Assembly (NCBI GenBank): GCA_017460175.1
Contig: JAFUBO010000001.1
Span: forward strand, 1 to 64,000
From: Bacilli bacterium
GTDB taxonomy: Bacteria > Bacillota_I > Bacilli_A > RF39 > UBA660
Direction: 5' to 3'
DNA length: 64,000 bases
Made by a program: the position numbers and the translations under genes. The notes under the pieces are model-generated. The model saw only the letters and a program-made list of their open reading frames with translations, searched no databases and had not been told where the DNA came from. Below are positions 43,101 to 50,699 of the stretch, in pieces; the first letter of the stretch is position 1, and the number at the start of each line of letters is the position of its first letter.

Positions 43101-44650
43101 AATATACAAATATTAATAATTGTCATAAAGAATTAAATGATGTGTATAATTATTGGAATAATAAATTATCTACTATTGAAGTAGATACACCCGATGATAG
43201 TTTTAATTATGTTATTAACGGTTGGTACTTATACCAAACAATTTCATCTAGAATATTAGCTAAAGCAGGATTTTACCAAGTAAGTGGCGCATTTAGCTAT
43301 CGTGATCAACTTCAAGATGCTATGAATATTTGCTTAGTAGATAAAGAATTTACTAAAAAACAAATACTTATGAATGCTTCTCATCAATTTATAGAAGGTG
43401 ATGTTCTTCACTGGTGGCACGAGAAAAATCACTTTGGTTTAAGAAGTAGATATAAAGATGATCATTTATGGTTAGTTTATGCCACTATTCATTATTTAAA
43501 CATAACAGAAGACTATGATATTTTAGATGAAAAAATCCCTTATATAATAGGAGATACATTAAGTGATTATGAAAAAGAAAAAGGTATAATATTTAATTAT
43601 TCTGATAAGAAAGATACACTTTTAAAACACTGTATTAAATCCCTACAATTATCTATGAAATCTTTAGGCTCTCATAAAATACCTTTAATGGGTGGCGGTG
43701 ACTGGAATGAAGGAATGAATAGAGTAGGTATTAAAGGTAAAGGGGAAAGTGTTTGGCTAGGCTTCTTCTTATGCAATATTATTGATAATTTTACTAAAGT
43801 TATTGAAAAATATGACAAAAACTTTAACATATCAGAGTATATTGAATTTAATACTAAATTAAAAGAGAATTTAAATAATAAAACATGGGATGGAAATCAT
43901 TATTTAAGAGCTTTCTTTGATAATAAAGATCCACTAGGAAGTAGTGAAAATAGTGAATGTAAAATAGATTTAATATCACAAAGTTTTTCTATTTTGAGTG
44001 AAGTTGCTCCAAAAGATAGACAAGAAAAAGTAATCGCATCAGTAGAAAATGAGTTAGTAGACAATACTAATAAAATTATTAAATTACTTAACCCAGCATT
44101 CTCTAAATCATTAAATAATCCAGGCTATATTATGAATTATCCAAAAGGTGTCAAAGAAAATGGTGGACAAAATAACCATGCAGTTTCATGGTATTTAATG
44201 GCCTTAATAAAAAAAGGATTATATGATAAAGCATATAGTTATTATCAAATGATAAATCCAATTAATAGGACATTAAAAGAAAAAGATGTTTTAAAATATA
44301 AAGTAGAACCATATGTCATCGCAGAAGATATTTATACTAATGAAGAATTTATAGGACGTGGTGGATGGACATGGTATACAGGATCAGCTAGTTGGTTTTA
44401 TCGAGTTGGTATTGAATATATTTTAGGTATCACAAGAAATGGTAATAACTTACTAATTAATCCTAAAATCCCAACATCATGGGATTCATTTAAAGCAGTT
44501 TATCATTATAAAGATACAGAATATAAAATTGAAGTTAAAAAAGGGATTAAACAAAAATGTACTTTTGATGGTAAAGAAATCGAAAATAATAAAATTCCAT
44601 TAAAAAATGATAAAACAAAACATAAAATAATAATAACTATTTATAAATAA
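37145..44650 (+). CDS. Cyclic beta-1,2-glucan synthase-like giant protein (GT84/GH94 layout)
   Basis: A 2501-residue protein with the NdvB/Cgs layout. Residues 1-300 are a helical cytosolic part, with membrane helices near 309-333 and 336-355. A glycosyltransferase-like domain spans about 375-680, with more helices near 708-750 and 823-867. A glycoamylase-like domain follows to about 1230 (H-H-E-G near 1203), and a GH94 phosphorylase-like C-terminal half from about 1275. The latter has G-G-G-D-W-N-E-G-M-N at 2183-2192. In active synthases the GT84 part builds beta-1,2-glucan and the GH94 part sets length. Here several GT catalytic residues are changed (see findings), so the product and activity are uncertain. 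AAGGAG precedes the start. Confidence 0.82.
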   Translation: MKTIIRKFFNDFKEITRYYNFLVNKTKNHEYVENTNEWLIDNYYLLVEHKNNILNSKVYLKNNYKLIKKNYYFLKNIVNNKDYNIDFKYLVEELKKYQKETNTTFTYKELSIIFPTLVFIYTDSLNKLYKEEYKKLINKDKVRDIINNKRIKLNDFLDKEFNALKNPNYIFEINSNLNKIGEGSNELFKELNEFLEKRNISLKDLINEEYQRKIDNTLLVSNIFTKLKDLSKYSLEELYEKVSKSEKILLMDPIYKNMTTDSKQLYRHRLVKEAKKHHKNEYNYLEKIYDSKEHIGFKLYNKKNNTFKVLTYILLILLISLIFTMFLTNYFIKYKILGFIIILIPISQLIIQIVNEISNNITPTNVIPKLDYSKGIPEESKTMIVIPTIISNTKKIKEIFDNLETFYIINKSDNLYFTLLGDPKSEDNEIMNYDNKLCEYGKEYADKLNKKYKKDLFYFVYRKRVWNECENKFLGYGRKYGALLQFNKILLGEKVNEKKYFNANTLKDTNLDIKYIITLDTNTKLVLNSILNLIGTMAHPLNKPILNKDKIKVIKGYAIMQPRISVDIETTNRSLYSQIFAGIKSFDIAPNVYQDLFEEGSFEGKGIYDLKVFNKVLSDTIPENLVLSYDLLASNYLRCGYVSDIELIDEFPSKFLTNAIRQYRLARKNTQIIGWLRNKIKNKNNKKVKNPINILGKYKILNNIIKMFLNPMLLLILILSFTNSLKKSIFWLTFVVLEIVISIIFSRKEKHYKNIYFEFKSLLIQTFITFGTIPYYTKLYMDAFTRSLYRLLTSHKNLLNWITSKDADKQSNSNLKNYIYTSWFNILISVAFIFIAYFKKNYLALIPSFIFLITPILLYLISRDIDYKKTELDDKKIEEIKNLAYKTWEYFKDNLKKEYNYLIPYNYQENREEKLDIKTSPTAIGYSLTTIISACELEFIDKEEAIKQLKNILNSIDSLPKWHGHLYNWYDIKTKKVLKPNFISTVESTNLVASLIVVREFLNSNKEEKEVKLCDKLIKNTDFKKLYTKNDTFSIGYDEDEGCLSLHNYNNFASPSILTSYIAIALKEVNSKHWFSLDKSLPTYKKHKGLISCNTTSFEYCMPFLFIKNYPNTLLNEIYNFSVFCQKDYINKIDHKLPWGIYNDSENRIVISPYLSIMVMESFPEDVYENIKKIKELDMESIYGLYDQYDYDNKEVVKTYYAHHEGMILLGLTNYLKNDIIKDYFYSNNNIHAYEILLKEKVYNKSSIDMKIAKYKKYNYKKEVIENNIRFFDSISCLPEVSVLSNKKYCLLMNDRGNSFSRYRTLQLNRYRKVTNQEYGIFLFVRDTNTNYIWSNTYAPINIKPDKYEVVFAADKIKYLRRDDMISTKTEIVVCKDHNAEIRKITFKNESDVDKELELTSYTEPILSENMEDISHKVFNNMFIKTEYDKNNTSLIAKRKTRGDSNINSYMVTKLVIDEPIEEYSYETERSNFIGRCNTLATASLLTKKLSNYAGDNLDPVLSLRNKVLVKANSKTSIYLIVGFGRNREQINEIINYYNNTYNLEKTFEISTLMNTIYMKNMNITGQDMQTYNTMLNYLYQTTKLSITEERMDFLRRNALPQTGLWKFGISGDRPIITVEIKDISDMNFIKKILKAFEYYKFKSIYVDIIIINSEIGEYKETIKKQIDDELYRIYTLNSFYHTPGNVVVIDSKNITREDRNLLNVVPRLRFVIDNHISLKEAVDDLKRKNTVSDYPKYNKEENIKLDNKEKLSFNNSFGGFKNNGREYVIYNKETPVPWSNVIANKTFGTIITNNGCGYTYAYNSSEFKISSWTNEIVTNDKSEGFKFNNKIFDPEKCTHGFGYSILESETNNLNHEITEFVAKEDNVKIYLLKLKNKLKENNKVKIEYFINPTFGNFEEKTTRHILSEFIDQDNYLKLRNVYSSNYSDVNVFMSSSEKITSCEYKKMLIKNISFDIDLKANEEKELVFILGCSLSDEENIELIKKYTNINNCHKELNDVYNYWNNKLSTIEVDTPDDSFNYVINGWYLYQTISSRILAKAGFYQVSGAFSYRDQLQDAMNICLVDKEFTKKQILMNASHQFIEGDVLHWWHEKNHFGLRSRYKDDHLWLVYATIHYLNITEDYDILDEKIPYIIGDTLSDYEKEKGIIFNYSDKKDTLLKHCIKSLQLSMKSLGSHKIPLMGGGDWNEGMNRVGIKGKGESVWLGFFLCNIIDNFTKVIEKYDKNFNISEYIEFNTKLKENLNNKTWDGNHYLRAFFDNKDPLGSSENSECKIDLISQSFSILSEVAPKDRQEKVIASVENELVDNTNKIIKLLNPAFSKSLNNPGYIMNYPKGVKENGGQNNHAVSWYLMALIKKGLYDKAYSYYQMINPINRTLKEKDVLKYKVEPYVIAEDIYTNEEFIGRGGWTWYTGSASWFYRVGIEYILGITRNGNNLLINPKIPTSWDSFKAVYHYKDTEYKIEVKKGIKQKCTFDGKEIENNKIPLKNDKTKHKIIITIYK

Positions 44651-44690
44651 AAAAGAACCTGATAGAATGTCTATCAAGGACTTTTTTATT
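44649..44690 (+). terminator. Intrinsic terminator
   Basis: A long hairpin with the inner stem TGATAGA/TCTATCA and an A-tract facing a T-run, directly after the giant gene. Confidence 0.7.
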
Positions 44691-44708
44691 TTTTAATAAA
44701 ATTATTTG

Positions 44709-44717
44709 TGTTATAAT
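44709..44717 (+). promoter_or_regulatory. Extended -10 promoter (TGTTATAAT)
   Basis: A perfect match, 17 bases before the start of the exonuclease-like gene. Confidence 0.65.
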
Positions 44718-44733
44718 ACACCTAGGTGATTTT

Positions 44734-45198
44734 ATGAACTTATATAAAGATAAATATATTATAGTAGAAATAATTCCAACTCATAGTGATCCAAATAAAG
44801 GATTTATTACTCAAATAAGTGCTTTAAAACTAGAAGGGTTAAAATTACTAGATAGATTTGATTATCGAGTAAAAGATGAACTAATAGAAAATGAAGATAT
44901 AAAAAATATGATTAGTTATGATAAGAATATGTTTACTTATGTAGATAATATTTATTTTATAATTGAAAAATTTAAAAGATGGGTAGAAGACTATCCAATA
45001 CTAATAATGGAAGAAGAATACACACCAAAATATTTAAAAGATTTTTCTAATAAAAAAGAATTAATATACCCATATATAGATATGGAAAATACCATAGATG
45101 TTTTTAGTAAAATAATGGATAAATATAAAATAGAACCAACTCTACATTTAGTTGATATTTTATATGAAGCAATTATATTTCATGGAAAAGGAGACTAA
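44734..45198 (+). CDS. DnaQ/RNase T-fold-like protein, probably without catalytic residues
   Basis: A 154-residue soluble protein. Its first strands (Y-I-I-V-E-I-I-P-T, then F-I-T-Q-I-S-A-L-K-L) follow the DEDD exonuclease pattern Y-I-V-x-D-x-E-T...I-x-Q-I-G-A, but the D-x-E metal ligands are replaced. The C-terminal L-H-L-V-D-I-L-Y-E-A resembles the last H-x-A-x-x-D-A helix in a weakened form. I therefore read it as a degenerate exonuclease fold; this is tentative. GGTGAT precedes the start. It is a short unit between two terminator-like hairpins. Confidence 0.45.
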   Translation: MNLYKDKYIIVEIIPTHSDPNKGFITQISALKLEGLKLLDRFDYRVKDELIENEDIKNMISYDKNMFTYVDNIYFIIEKFKRWVEDYPILIMEEEYTPKYLKDFSNKKELIYPYIDMENTIDVFSKIMDKYKIEPTLHLVDILYEAIIFHGKGD

Positions 45199-45210
45199 GT
45201 CTTCTTTTTA

Positions 45211-45219
45211 TGTTATAAT
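45211..45219 (+). promoter_or_regulatory. Extended -10 promoter of pgi
   Basis: TGTTATAAT, 22 bases before the pgi start, directly after a weak terminator hairpin (about 45187-45210). Confidence 0.65.
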
Positions 45220-45240
45220 GAATCTAAGGATGGTGAAATA

Positions 45241-46434
45241 ATGATTAAATTTGATTTTAATACTTATGTAAAACCTTTTCTAGATGAAAAAAAATACAAC
45301 GAATTATATAGTAAAAAAGATGAATATATTAATAAACTAAATTCATATGATATGATTGGTTGGAAAAATGAAATAGATAAAAATATTATCACTGATATAG
45401 AAAAAACAGCTAGCTATATTAAAACAAACTTTGAATTATTAGTGGTTATTGGAATAGGAGGATCTTACTTAGGTAGTTTCTCTTTCCACAAAATATTTCA
45501 AAAATATTTTAATGATGAATCTTTTGAAGTTATTTATACCGGGACAACTCTTTCTAGTAAATATTTAGATGAATTATATGATTATTTAAAAGATAAAAAT
45601 TACTGTATCAATGTTATCAGTAAAAGTGGAAATACTTTAGAAACAAATATTACTTACAAATTATTAAAAGATTTACTAAAAAGAAAATATAGTGAAGAAG
45701 AAATTAAAAAAAGAATTATTATTACTACAGATAAAGAAAAAGGAAATTTAAGAAAAGAAGCAAATGATGAAGGATATAAGTCATTTGAAATACCTAATGA
45801 TATAGGTGGAAGATATTCATTTATAACACCTGCTCATTTATTACCATTAGCTCTAAATTATAATATAAAAGATATTGTAGACAGTTATTACGATGGTAAA
45901 AGATTTATTGATAAAGCATATGAATATGCAGTTATTAGAAAATTATTATTTGATAATAAGAAAATAGTAGAAAACTTTTGCGTATATGAGGAAAGTTTAA
46001 TTTATTTCACAGAATGGTTAAAACAATTATTTGGTGAAACAGAAGGCAAAAATGGAGTTGGAATATTACCTATATCTATGCTTCATACAAGAGATTTACA
46101 TTCACTAGGTCAATTTGTTCAAGAAGGAAATAAAATAATGTTTGAAACATTTATAAAAGTAAAAAACTCTTCTCATTTTATCGAATACAATAAAGAAAAT
46201 TTACATACAATTAATAATATTGTAGAAGATTCAGTAATGAAAGCTCATTTTATGGGAAATACACCATGTATAGAAATAGAATTAGATGATTTAAATATAA
46301 ATAATATATCTGAACTAATTTATTTCTTCATGTTATCCGCATCATTTAGTGGATTGCTTTTTAAAGTAAATCCATTTAATCAAGAAGGGGTAGAAGTATA
46401 TAAGAAAGAAATAAGAGAATCTCTAAATAAGTAG
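45241..46434 (+). CDS. pgi: Glucose-6-phosphate isomerase
   Basis: A 397-residue SIS-fold isomerase interconverting glucose-6-phosphate and fructose-6-phosphate. The V-V-I-G-I-G-G-S-Y-L-G-S motif, S-K-S-G-N-T-L-E-T phosphate site, catalytic G-E-T-E-G-K-N-G-V-G region and Q-F-V-Q-E-G-N signature are present. It is somewhat shorter than the 430-450 residues usual for Firmicute Pgi, through smaller loops. Its product feeds both glycolysis and GlmS. AAGGATGGTG precedes the start. PAP2 follows after 8 bases, so the two are probably co-transcribed. Confidence 0.93.
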   Translation: MIKFDFNTYVKPFLDEKKYNELYSKKDEYINKLNSYDMIGWKNEIDKNIITDIEKTASYIKTNFELLVVIGIGGSYLGSFSFHKIFQKYFNDESFEVIYTGTTLSSKYLDELYDYLKDKNYCINVISKSGNTLETNITYKLLKDLLKRKYSEEEIKKRIIITTDKEKGNLRKEANDEGYKSFEIPNDIGGRYSFITPAHLLPLALNYNIKDIVDSYYDGKRFIDKAYEYAVIRKLLFDNKKIVENFCVYEESLIYFTEWLKQLFGETEGKNGVGILPISMLHTRDLHSLGQFVQEGNKIMFETFIKVKNSSHFIEYNKENLHTINNIVEDSVMKAHFMGNTPCIEIELDDLNINNISELIYFFMLSASFSGLLFKVNPFNQEGVEVYKKEIRESLNK

Positions 46435-46442
46435 GTGTAAGA

Positions 46443-47069
46443 ATGAAAAAAAGGTATATAATTTCAATTACCTTCTTATTATTATTTTTAATAATTACTG
46501 TATTAATGATTAATAATAACATGAAGATATTTGATGATAATATATATAATTATATTTTTAAATATCAAAATAGTACTTTAAATAATATTTTTAAAATAAT
46601 ATCTAAATTTGGAAATCCTTTAATAGTTATAATATTAATATTTATTTTACTAATATTTTTAGAAAAAGAAGACATATACAAACTGATTATGACAATATTA
46701 TTGACAGTTTCTACTAATCAATTATTAAAACACACAATAAGAAGAATAAGACCAAATCACATTACATTAATAAAAGAAAAAGGATTTTCTTATCCATCTG
46801 GACATGCCATGATTAGTATTGCCTTATATGGTTTTTTAATATATTTAGTTTATACAAAAATTAAAAATAAAATAATAAAAACAATACTCATATTACTTCT
46901 AGTATTATTAATATTAGGAATAGGTATAAGCAGAATATATTTAGGAGTACATTATCCAAGTGATATAATAGCTGGATATTCAATATCGCTACCTATAATA
47001 GTATTAATTATTTGTTCTGTATCAGATCATTTTAGGGGGAATATAAATGATAAAGATGGTAGTAAGTAG
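46443..47069 (+). CDS. PAP2 family membrane phosphatase
   Basis: A 208-residue protein with about five or six membrane helices and the three acid-phosphatase motifs. K-x-x-x-x-R-x-R-P is seen as K-H-T-I-R-R-I-R-P, P-S-G-H as Y-P-S-G-H-A-M, and S-R-x-x-x-G-x-H-x-x-x-D as S-R-I-Y-L-G-V-H-Y-P-S-D. Such enzymes dephosphorylate undecaprenyl pyrophosphate or phosphatidate. AGTAGGTG precedes the start. The 3' end overlaps the start of the broken HAD gene by 23 bases. Confidence 0.9.
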   Translation: MKKRYIISITFLLLFLIITVLMINNNMKIFDDNIYNYIFKYQNSTLNNIFKIISKFGNPLIVIILIFILLIFLEKEDIYKLIMTILLTVSTNQLLKHTIRRIRPNHITLIKEKGFSYPSGHAMISIALYGFLIYLVYTKIKNKIIKTILILLLVLLILGIGISRIYLGVHYPSDIIAGYSISLPIIVLIICSVSDHFRGNINDKDGSK

Positions 47070-47748
47070 TTTTTATAATACACTTATAAATAAAGAAGAA
47101 GCAATTGATATGTCTACTATGTTAGAAATAGACAGAATAAGAAACGAAAAAGTTTTATTTACTATTTCTACTAATGGACTATATAAAGAAATATTAGATT
47201 ATAATAAAGATTTCCCATTTGTAGATTATATAATTTCTCTAAATGGAAGTTATATTTATGATGTATTAAAAGACAAATGTATTTATAAACAAAAAATAGC
47301 CAAAATAGATGTAAAAAAAATATAGAATAGTTTTAAAAAATATAAAATATATTACTATACAGAAGATACAATACTAACAAATTATAATGAAACATTAAAT
47401 AAAAATATATATAAAATAGAAATAGAAGATATAAAAGAAAAAATAATAAAAAATTTAAAATGTAATTTATCTATACTAGAAAAAAATAATAAACAATATT
47501 TGGAGATTATTTCTAATAAATGTAACACGTATATAGGTTTATTAGAAATATTAAAAGAAAACAATATTAAAAACAACGAAATACTTTCTATAATAGGTAA
47601 TGAAAGCGATATAACAATATTAAATAATATTAGTAATACCTATATAGTAGAAAATTCTATTGAAAAACTTAATTTAAAAAATATTAAAAAAACATCTTCA
47701 AACAACGATAAAGGCGTAGAAAAAATATTAAAATGTAAAATAGTGTAA
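47047..47748 (+). pseudogene. Degenerate HAD-family gene with in-frame stop
   Basis: A 234-codon frame starting at 47047 after AGGGGGA, interrupted by one TAG at 47323-47325. The same frame then stays open to the stop at 47746-47748. The product looks like a Cof-type HAD protein (I-S-T-N-G motif II, I-I-G-N-E-S-D motif IV). Motif I reads V-V-S-S-F-Y-N-T-L, without either catalytic Asp, so it was probably inactive before the stop arose. The two pieces would be 92 and at most 140 residues. A sequencing error or readthrough cannot be ruled out. Confidence 0.7.
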
Positions 47749-47778
47749 CTCAGAGTGTAAATAATTCTGAGTTTTTTA
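47747..47778 (+). terminator. Intrinsic terminator
   Basis: AACTCAGA/TCTGAGTT stem, an eleven-base loop and a T-run. Confidence 0.75.
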
Positions 47779-47815
47779 ATTTTTATTGTATAATCTTTAT
47801 ATGGGGAGTGATACC

Positions 47816-48658
47816 ATGAAACTAATTGTTACTAAAGAAGATAAATTACTAGAGTATTTATACAATAATTTAGATATGCCAAAACGTCGTGTAAAACAGT
47901 ATTTAACTCATGGCTCAATTTATGTAAATAATAGTAAAGTTACACAATTTGACTACAAATTGTTACCAGGCATGAATATAGTAATAGATACAGATAATAA
48001 GAATAAAAAGACATTACCATTTGATATTTTATTTGAAGATGAACATATTATTGTAGTTAATAAACCAAGTGGATTACTCACAATCGCTACAAACAAAGAA
48101 AAAGAAAAAACACTATATCATATAGTAAGAGAATACTTGATAAGTAAAGATAAATACTCTAAAGTATTTATAGTTCATAGATTAGATAAAGATACAAGTG
48201 GAATAGTATTACTTGCAAAAGACGAAAAAACAAAAAATAAACTCCAAGAAAATTGGAATGAATTTGTATCATTAAGAGAATATGTCGCAGTTGTTCATGG
48301 AGTATTAAAAAACAAACAAGATACAATTATTCAACATTTAAAAGAGACAAATACTAACTTAGTATATGTTTCTAAAGATGGTAAAGAATCAATTACTCAC
48401 TATAAAGTAATTAAAGAAAATAATAATTACTCTATGCTAAATATAAACATAGAAACAGGAAGAAAAAATCAAATAAGAGTAGCTTTTAGTACTTTAAAAC
48501 ATCCAATAGTAGGAGATAAAAAATATGGAGAAAAAGATAATGAAAATAGACTATATCTTCATGCTAATAGACTAAAAATATATTATCCAGAAATAAAAAA
48601 AGAAATACTATTTGAAACAGCTGTTCCTAATGAATTTAAAAAAATAATGAGTAGGTGA
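47816..48658 (+). CDS. RluA-family pseudouridine synthase
   Basis: A 280-residue enzyme that converts uridine to pseudouridine in rRNA or tRNA. An S4-like RNA-binding domain spans about 1-65 (R-R-V-K-Q-Y-L-T-H-G-S-I-Y-V-N). The catalytic domain carries H-R-L-D-K-D-T-S-G with the essential Asp, then G-R-K-N-Q-I-R-V. It looks most like RluD/YlyB-type proteins. The start at 47816 is set by GGGAG at 47804-47808; upstream ATGs overlap the -10 box. It ends in TGA, which supports the standard code. Confidence 0.92.
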   Translation: MKLIVTKEDKLLEYLYNNLDMPKRRVKQYLTHGSIYVNNSKVTQFDYKLLPGMNIVIDTDNKNKKTLPFDILFEDEHIIVVNKPSGLLTIATNKEKEKTLYHIVREYLISKDKYSKVFIVHRLDKDTSGIVLLAKDEKTKNKLQENWNEFVSLREYVAVVHGVLKNKQDTIIQHLKETNTNLVYVSKDGKESITHYKVIKENNNYSMLNINIETGRKNQIRVAFSTLKHPIVGDKKYGEKDNENRLYLHANRLKIYYPEIKKEILFETAVPNEFKKIMSR

Positions 48659-48662
48659 GTTT

Positions 48663-49811
48663 ATGAAAATACAAAGACTATTTATACTCCTACTTATTTG
48701 TATAATCTTTATAAGTGGATGTAATCTACCTAAAAAAAATAAAGAAGAAAAAATAAAAAAAGAAGAATTATTAAAAGACAAAGAAATAAAAAAATCTATT
48801 TTTAAAGATTATTATAAAGAAGCAACTGAATTAGTCAATAAAATGACTATAGAAGAAAAAATAGCTCAATTATTTATAGTAGCCTATGATCAATACTACA
48901 TAAACAAATATAGTGAAACACCACCAGGTGGATATTTATTATTTGCTAAAGACTTTGAAAATCATACTAAAGAATCAATAAAAGAAGAATTACAAAAAGC
49001 TAATAAGATAAGTAAATATCCACTTATACTAGCCGTAGATGAAGAAGGTGGATATGTTACTAGAATAAGTAGATTTAAAGAATATAGAAATGAAAAATTT
49101 TTATCACCTAAATATTATTATGAAACTGGTGGAGAAAGTTTATTAAAAGAAACTGAAACCGAAAAAGCCAATCTATTAAAAAGTATAGGGATTAATCTTA
49201 ATTTAGCTCCAGTAGCTGATGTTTCTATAGATCCTAATGACTTCATTTATAATCGTACATTTGGAAAAGATGCTATAGAAACAAGTCAATTAATTAAAAA
49301 AATGGTAGAATATGCAAATGAAAATAATATTAATTCATGTTTAAAACATTTTCCAGGATATGGAAATAATAAAGATACTCATACAGGTATCGCAATTGAT
49401 AATAGAAGTTATGAAAGCATAAAAGAAAATGATTATTTACCATTTAAGAAAGGCATAGAAGCTAAAGTACCTAGTATTTTAGTGTCTCATAATATTGTTA
49501 ATTCAATAGATCCAGATTATCCTGCGTCATTAAGTTCAAAAGTTCATGATGAATTAAGAAATACACTAGGTTTTACTGGTATTATAATGACAGATGATTT
49601 AGCTATGGATGCAGTTAAAAATTATGTGGAAAATAATGAGGCGGCTACTCTTGCAATTTCAAGTGGAAATGATATGATAATAACCAGTGATTTTTCAAAT
49701 ATGTATGAAGAAGTATTAAAATCATATAAAGAAGGAAAAATAAAAGAAGAAGTTATTGATAAAGCGGTACTTAGAATAATTGCTTGGAAATATTATAGTT
49801 GTATATTTTAG
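48663..49811 (+). CDS. nagZ: Lipoprotein beta-N-acetylhexosaminidase, GH3 (NagZ type)
   Basis: A 382-residue GH3 hydrolase with a lipoprotein signal peptide (hydrophobic residues 6-18, lipobox I-S-G-C with Cys20). Motifs are the D-E-E-G-G-Y-V-T-R substrate site, K-H-F-P-G-Y-G and the acid/base Asp-His of N-N-K-D-T-H-T-G. The nucleophile Asp is in I-M-T-D-D-L-A-M-D-A. It removes terminal GlcNAc from muropeptides at the outer membrane face, as in other Firmicutes that export NagZ. It is a natural client of LspA. It sits 4 bases after the pseudouridine synthase gene. Confidence 0.9.
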   Translation: MKIQRLFILLLICIIFISGCNLPKKNKEEKIKKEELLKDKEIKKSIFKDYYKEATELVNKMTIEEKIAQLFIVAYDQYYINKYSETPPGGYLLFAKDFENHTKESIKEELQKANKISKYPLILAVDEEGGYVTRISRFKEYRNEKFLSPKYYYETGGESLLKETETEKANLLKSIGINLNLAPVADVSIDPNDFIYNRTFGKDAIETSQLIKKMVEYANENNINSCLKHFPGYGNNKDTHTGIAIDNRSYESIKENDYLPFKKGIEAKVPSILVSHNIVNSIDPDYPASLSSKVHDELRNTLGFTGIIMTDDLAMDAVKNYVENNEAATLAISSGNDMIITSDFSNMYEEVLKSYKEGKIKEEVIDKAVLRIIAWKYYSCIF

Positions 49812-49825
49812 AAAGAAGTGAAAAA

Positions 49826-50620
49826 ATGGAAATACTTGATTCAAAAACAGATATAGGTAGAATTAGAGATAAGAATGAAGATGCAGTATTATCAATAAAC
49901 CATCCTAAAAATAAAAATATAAAACTATTAATAGTAGCTGATGGAATGGGAGGAAAAGAAAAAGGTGAAGTAGCCTCTAACTATGTTACTATGTATTTAC
50001 ATAAATGGTTTATAGGTAAAGATTTAAAAACATTAAATGATAATAATAAAGTTATAAATTTATTAAATAAATATATAAAAACACTAAATACTAATTTAAT
50101 AAAAAAATATGGTCAAGATAAACTAGGTACTACATTAACTTTAGCCTTAGTTAATAAAACTAATACACTTATATTTAATGTAGGTGATTCAAGATGTTAT
50201 ATTTATAAAGAAAAAAAATTAATCCAAGTAACAGAAGATGATTCAGATGTATGGATGTATCATAAATATGGAGGAGTAAAAAAAGATTATTTAAGATTTT
50301 TTTCAAATAATAATGTAATAACTGCTTGTATTGGTATATGTAATGAATTATGTAAAATATCTACTACAGTAATAAACAATGATTATGATATGATATTTTT
50401 ATTAACAGATGGAGTAACTGATATTATTACTGATGCAAAGATAAAAACATTAATAAGAAAAACTCCTAAAGAAGAATTATTATCATCTATAATAAATGAA
50501 GCAGTAAATGTAGATCAAAATCTAAAAGTACCACTAAGCCTAAAAAGAAAATTTACAGCTAACTATATTGTCCCTTTTAAAGGTAGAGATAATGCTAGTG
50601 GAGTTATCTATATAAAATAA
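49826..50620 (+). CDS. PP2C-type serine/threonine phosphatase
   Basis: A 264-residue metal-dependent phosphatase. Motifs are N-E-D-A near the start, V-A-D-G-M-G-G-K-E-K-G-E, N-V-G-D-S-R-C-Y-I-Y, L-L-T-D-G-V-T-D and G-R-D-N-A-S-G-V, with all metal-binding Asp residues kept. In Firmicutes such enzymes (PrpC/Stp) usually oppose a PASTA kinase; none is adjacent here. The start at 49826 follows GAAGTGA; an earlier start overlapping nagZ is possible but has no site. Confidence 0.88.
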   Translation: MEILDSKTDIGRIRDKNEDAVLSINHPKNKNIKLLIVADGMGGKEKGEVASNYVTMYLHKWFIGKDLKTLNDNNKVINLLNKYIKTLNTNLIKKYGQDKLGTTLTLALVNKTNTLIFNVGDSRCYIYKEKKLIQVTEDDSDVWMYHKYGGVKKDYLRFFSNNNVITACIGICNELCKISTTVINNDYDMIFLLTDGVTDIITDAKIKTLIRKTPKEELLSSIINEAVNVDQNLKVPLSLKRKFTANYIVPFKGRDNASGVIYIK

Positions 50621-50623
50621 TAT

Positions 50624-50651
50624 AAAAAGTTATAAATTAACTTTTTTTTTT
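50624..50651 (+). terminator. Intrinsic terminator
   Basis: AAAAGTTA/TAACTTTT stem and a long T-run after the PP2C gene. Confidence 0.75.
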
Positions 50652-50699
50652 ATATTTTTTTTGATATACTTATATATAGTAGAATAAAGGGTGAAGGCT

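Noticed and set aside
37145-44650. Horizontal transfer of the giant glucan-synthase-like gene
   Set aside because: Its codon use and AT richness match the neighbours and no mobile genes flank it. Its position after a tRNA cluster alone is not evidence.
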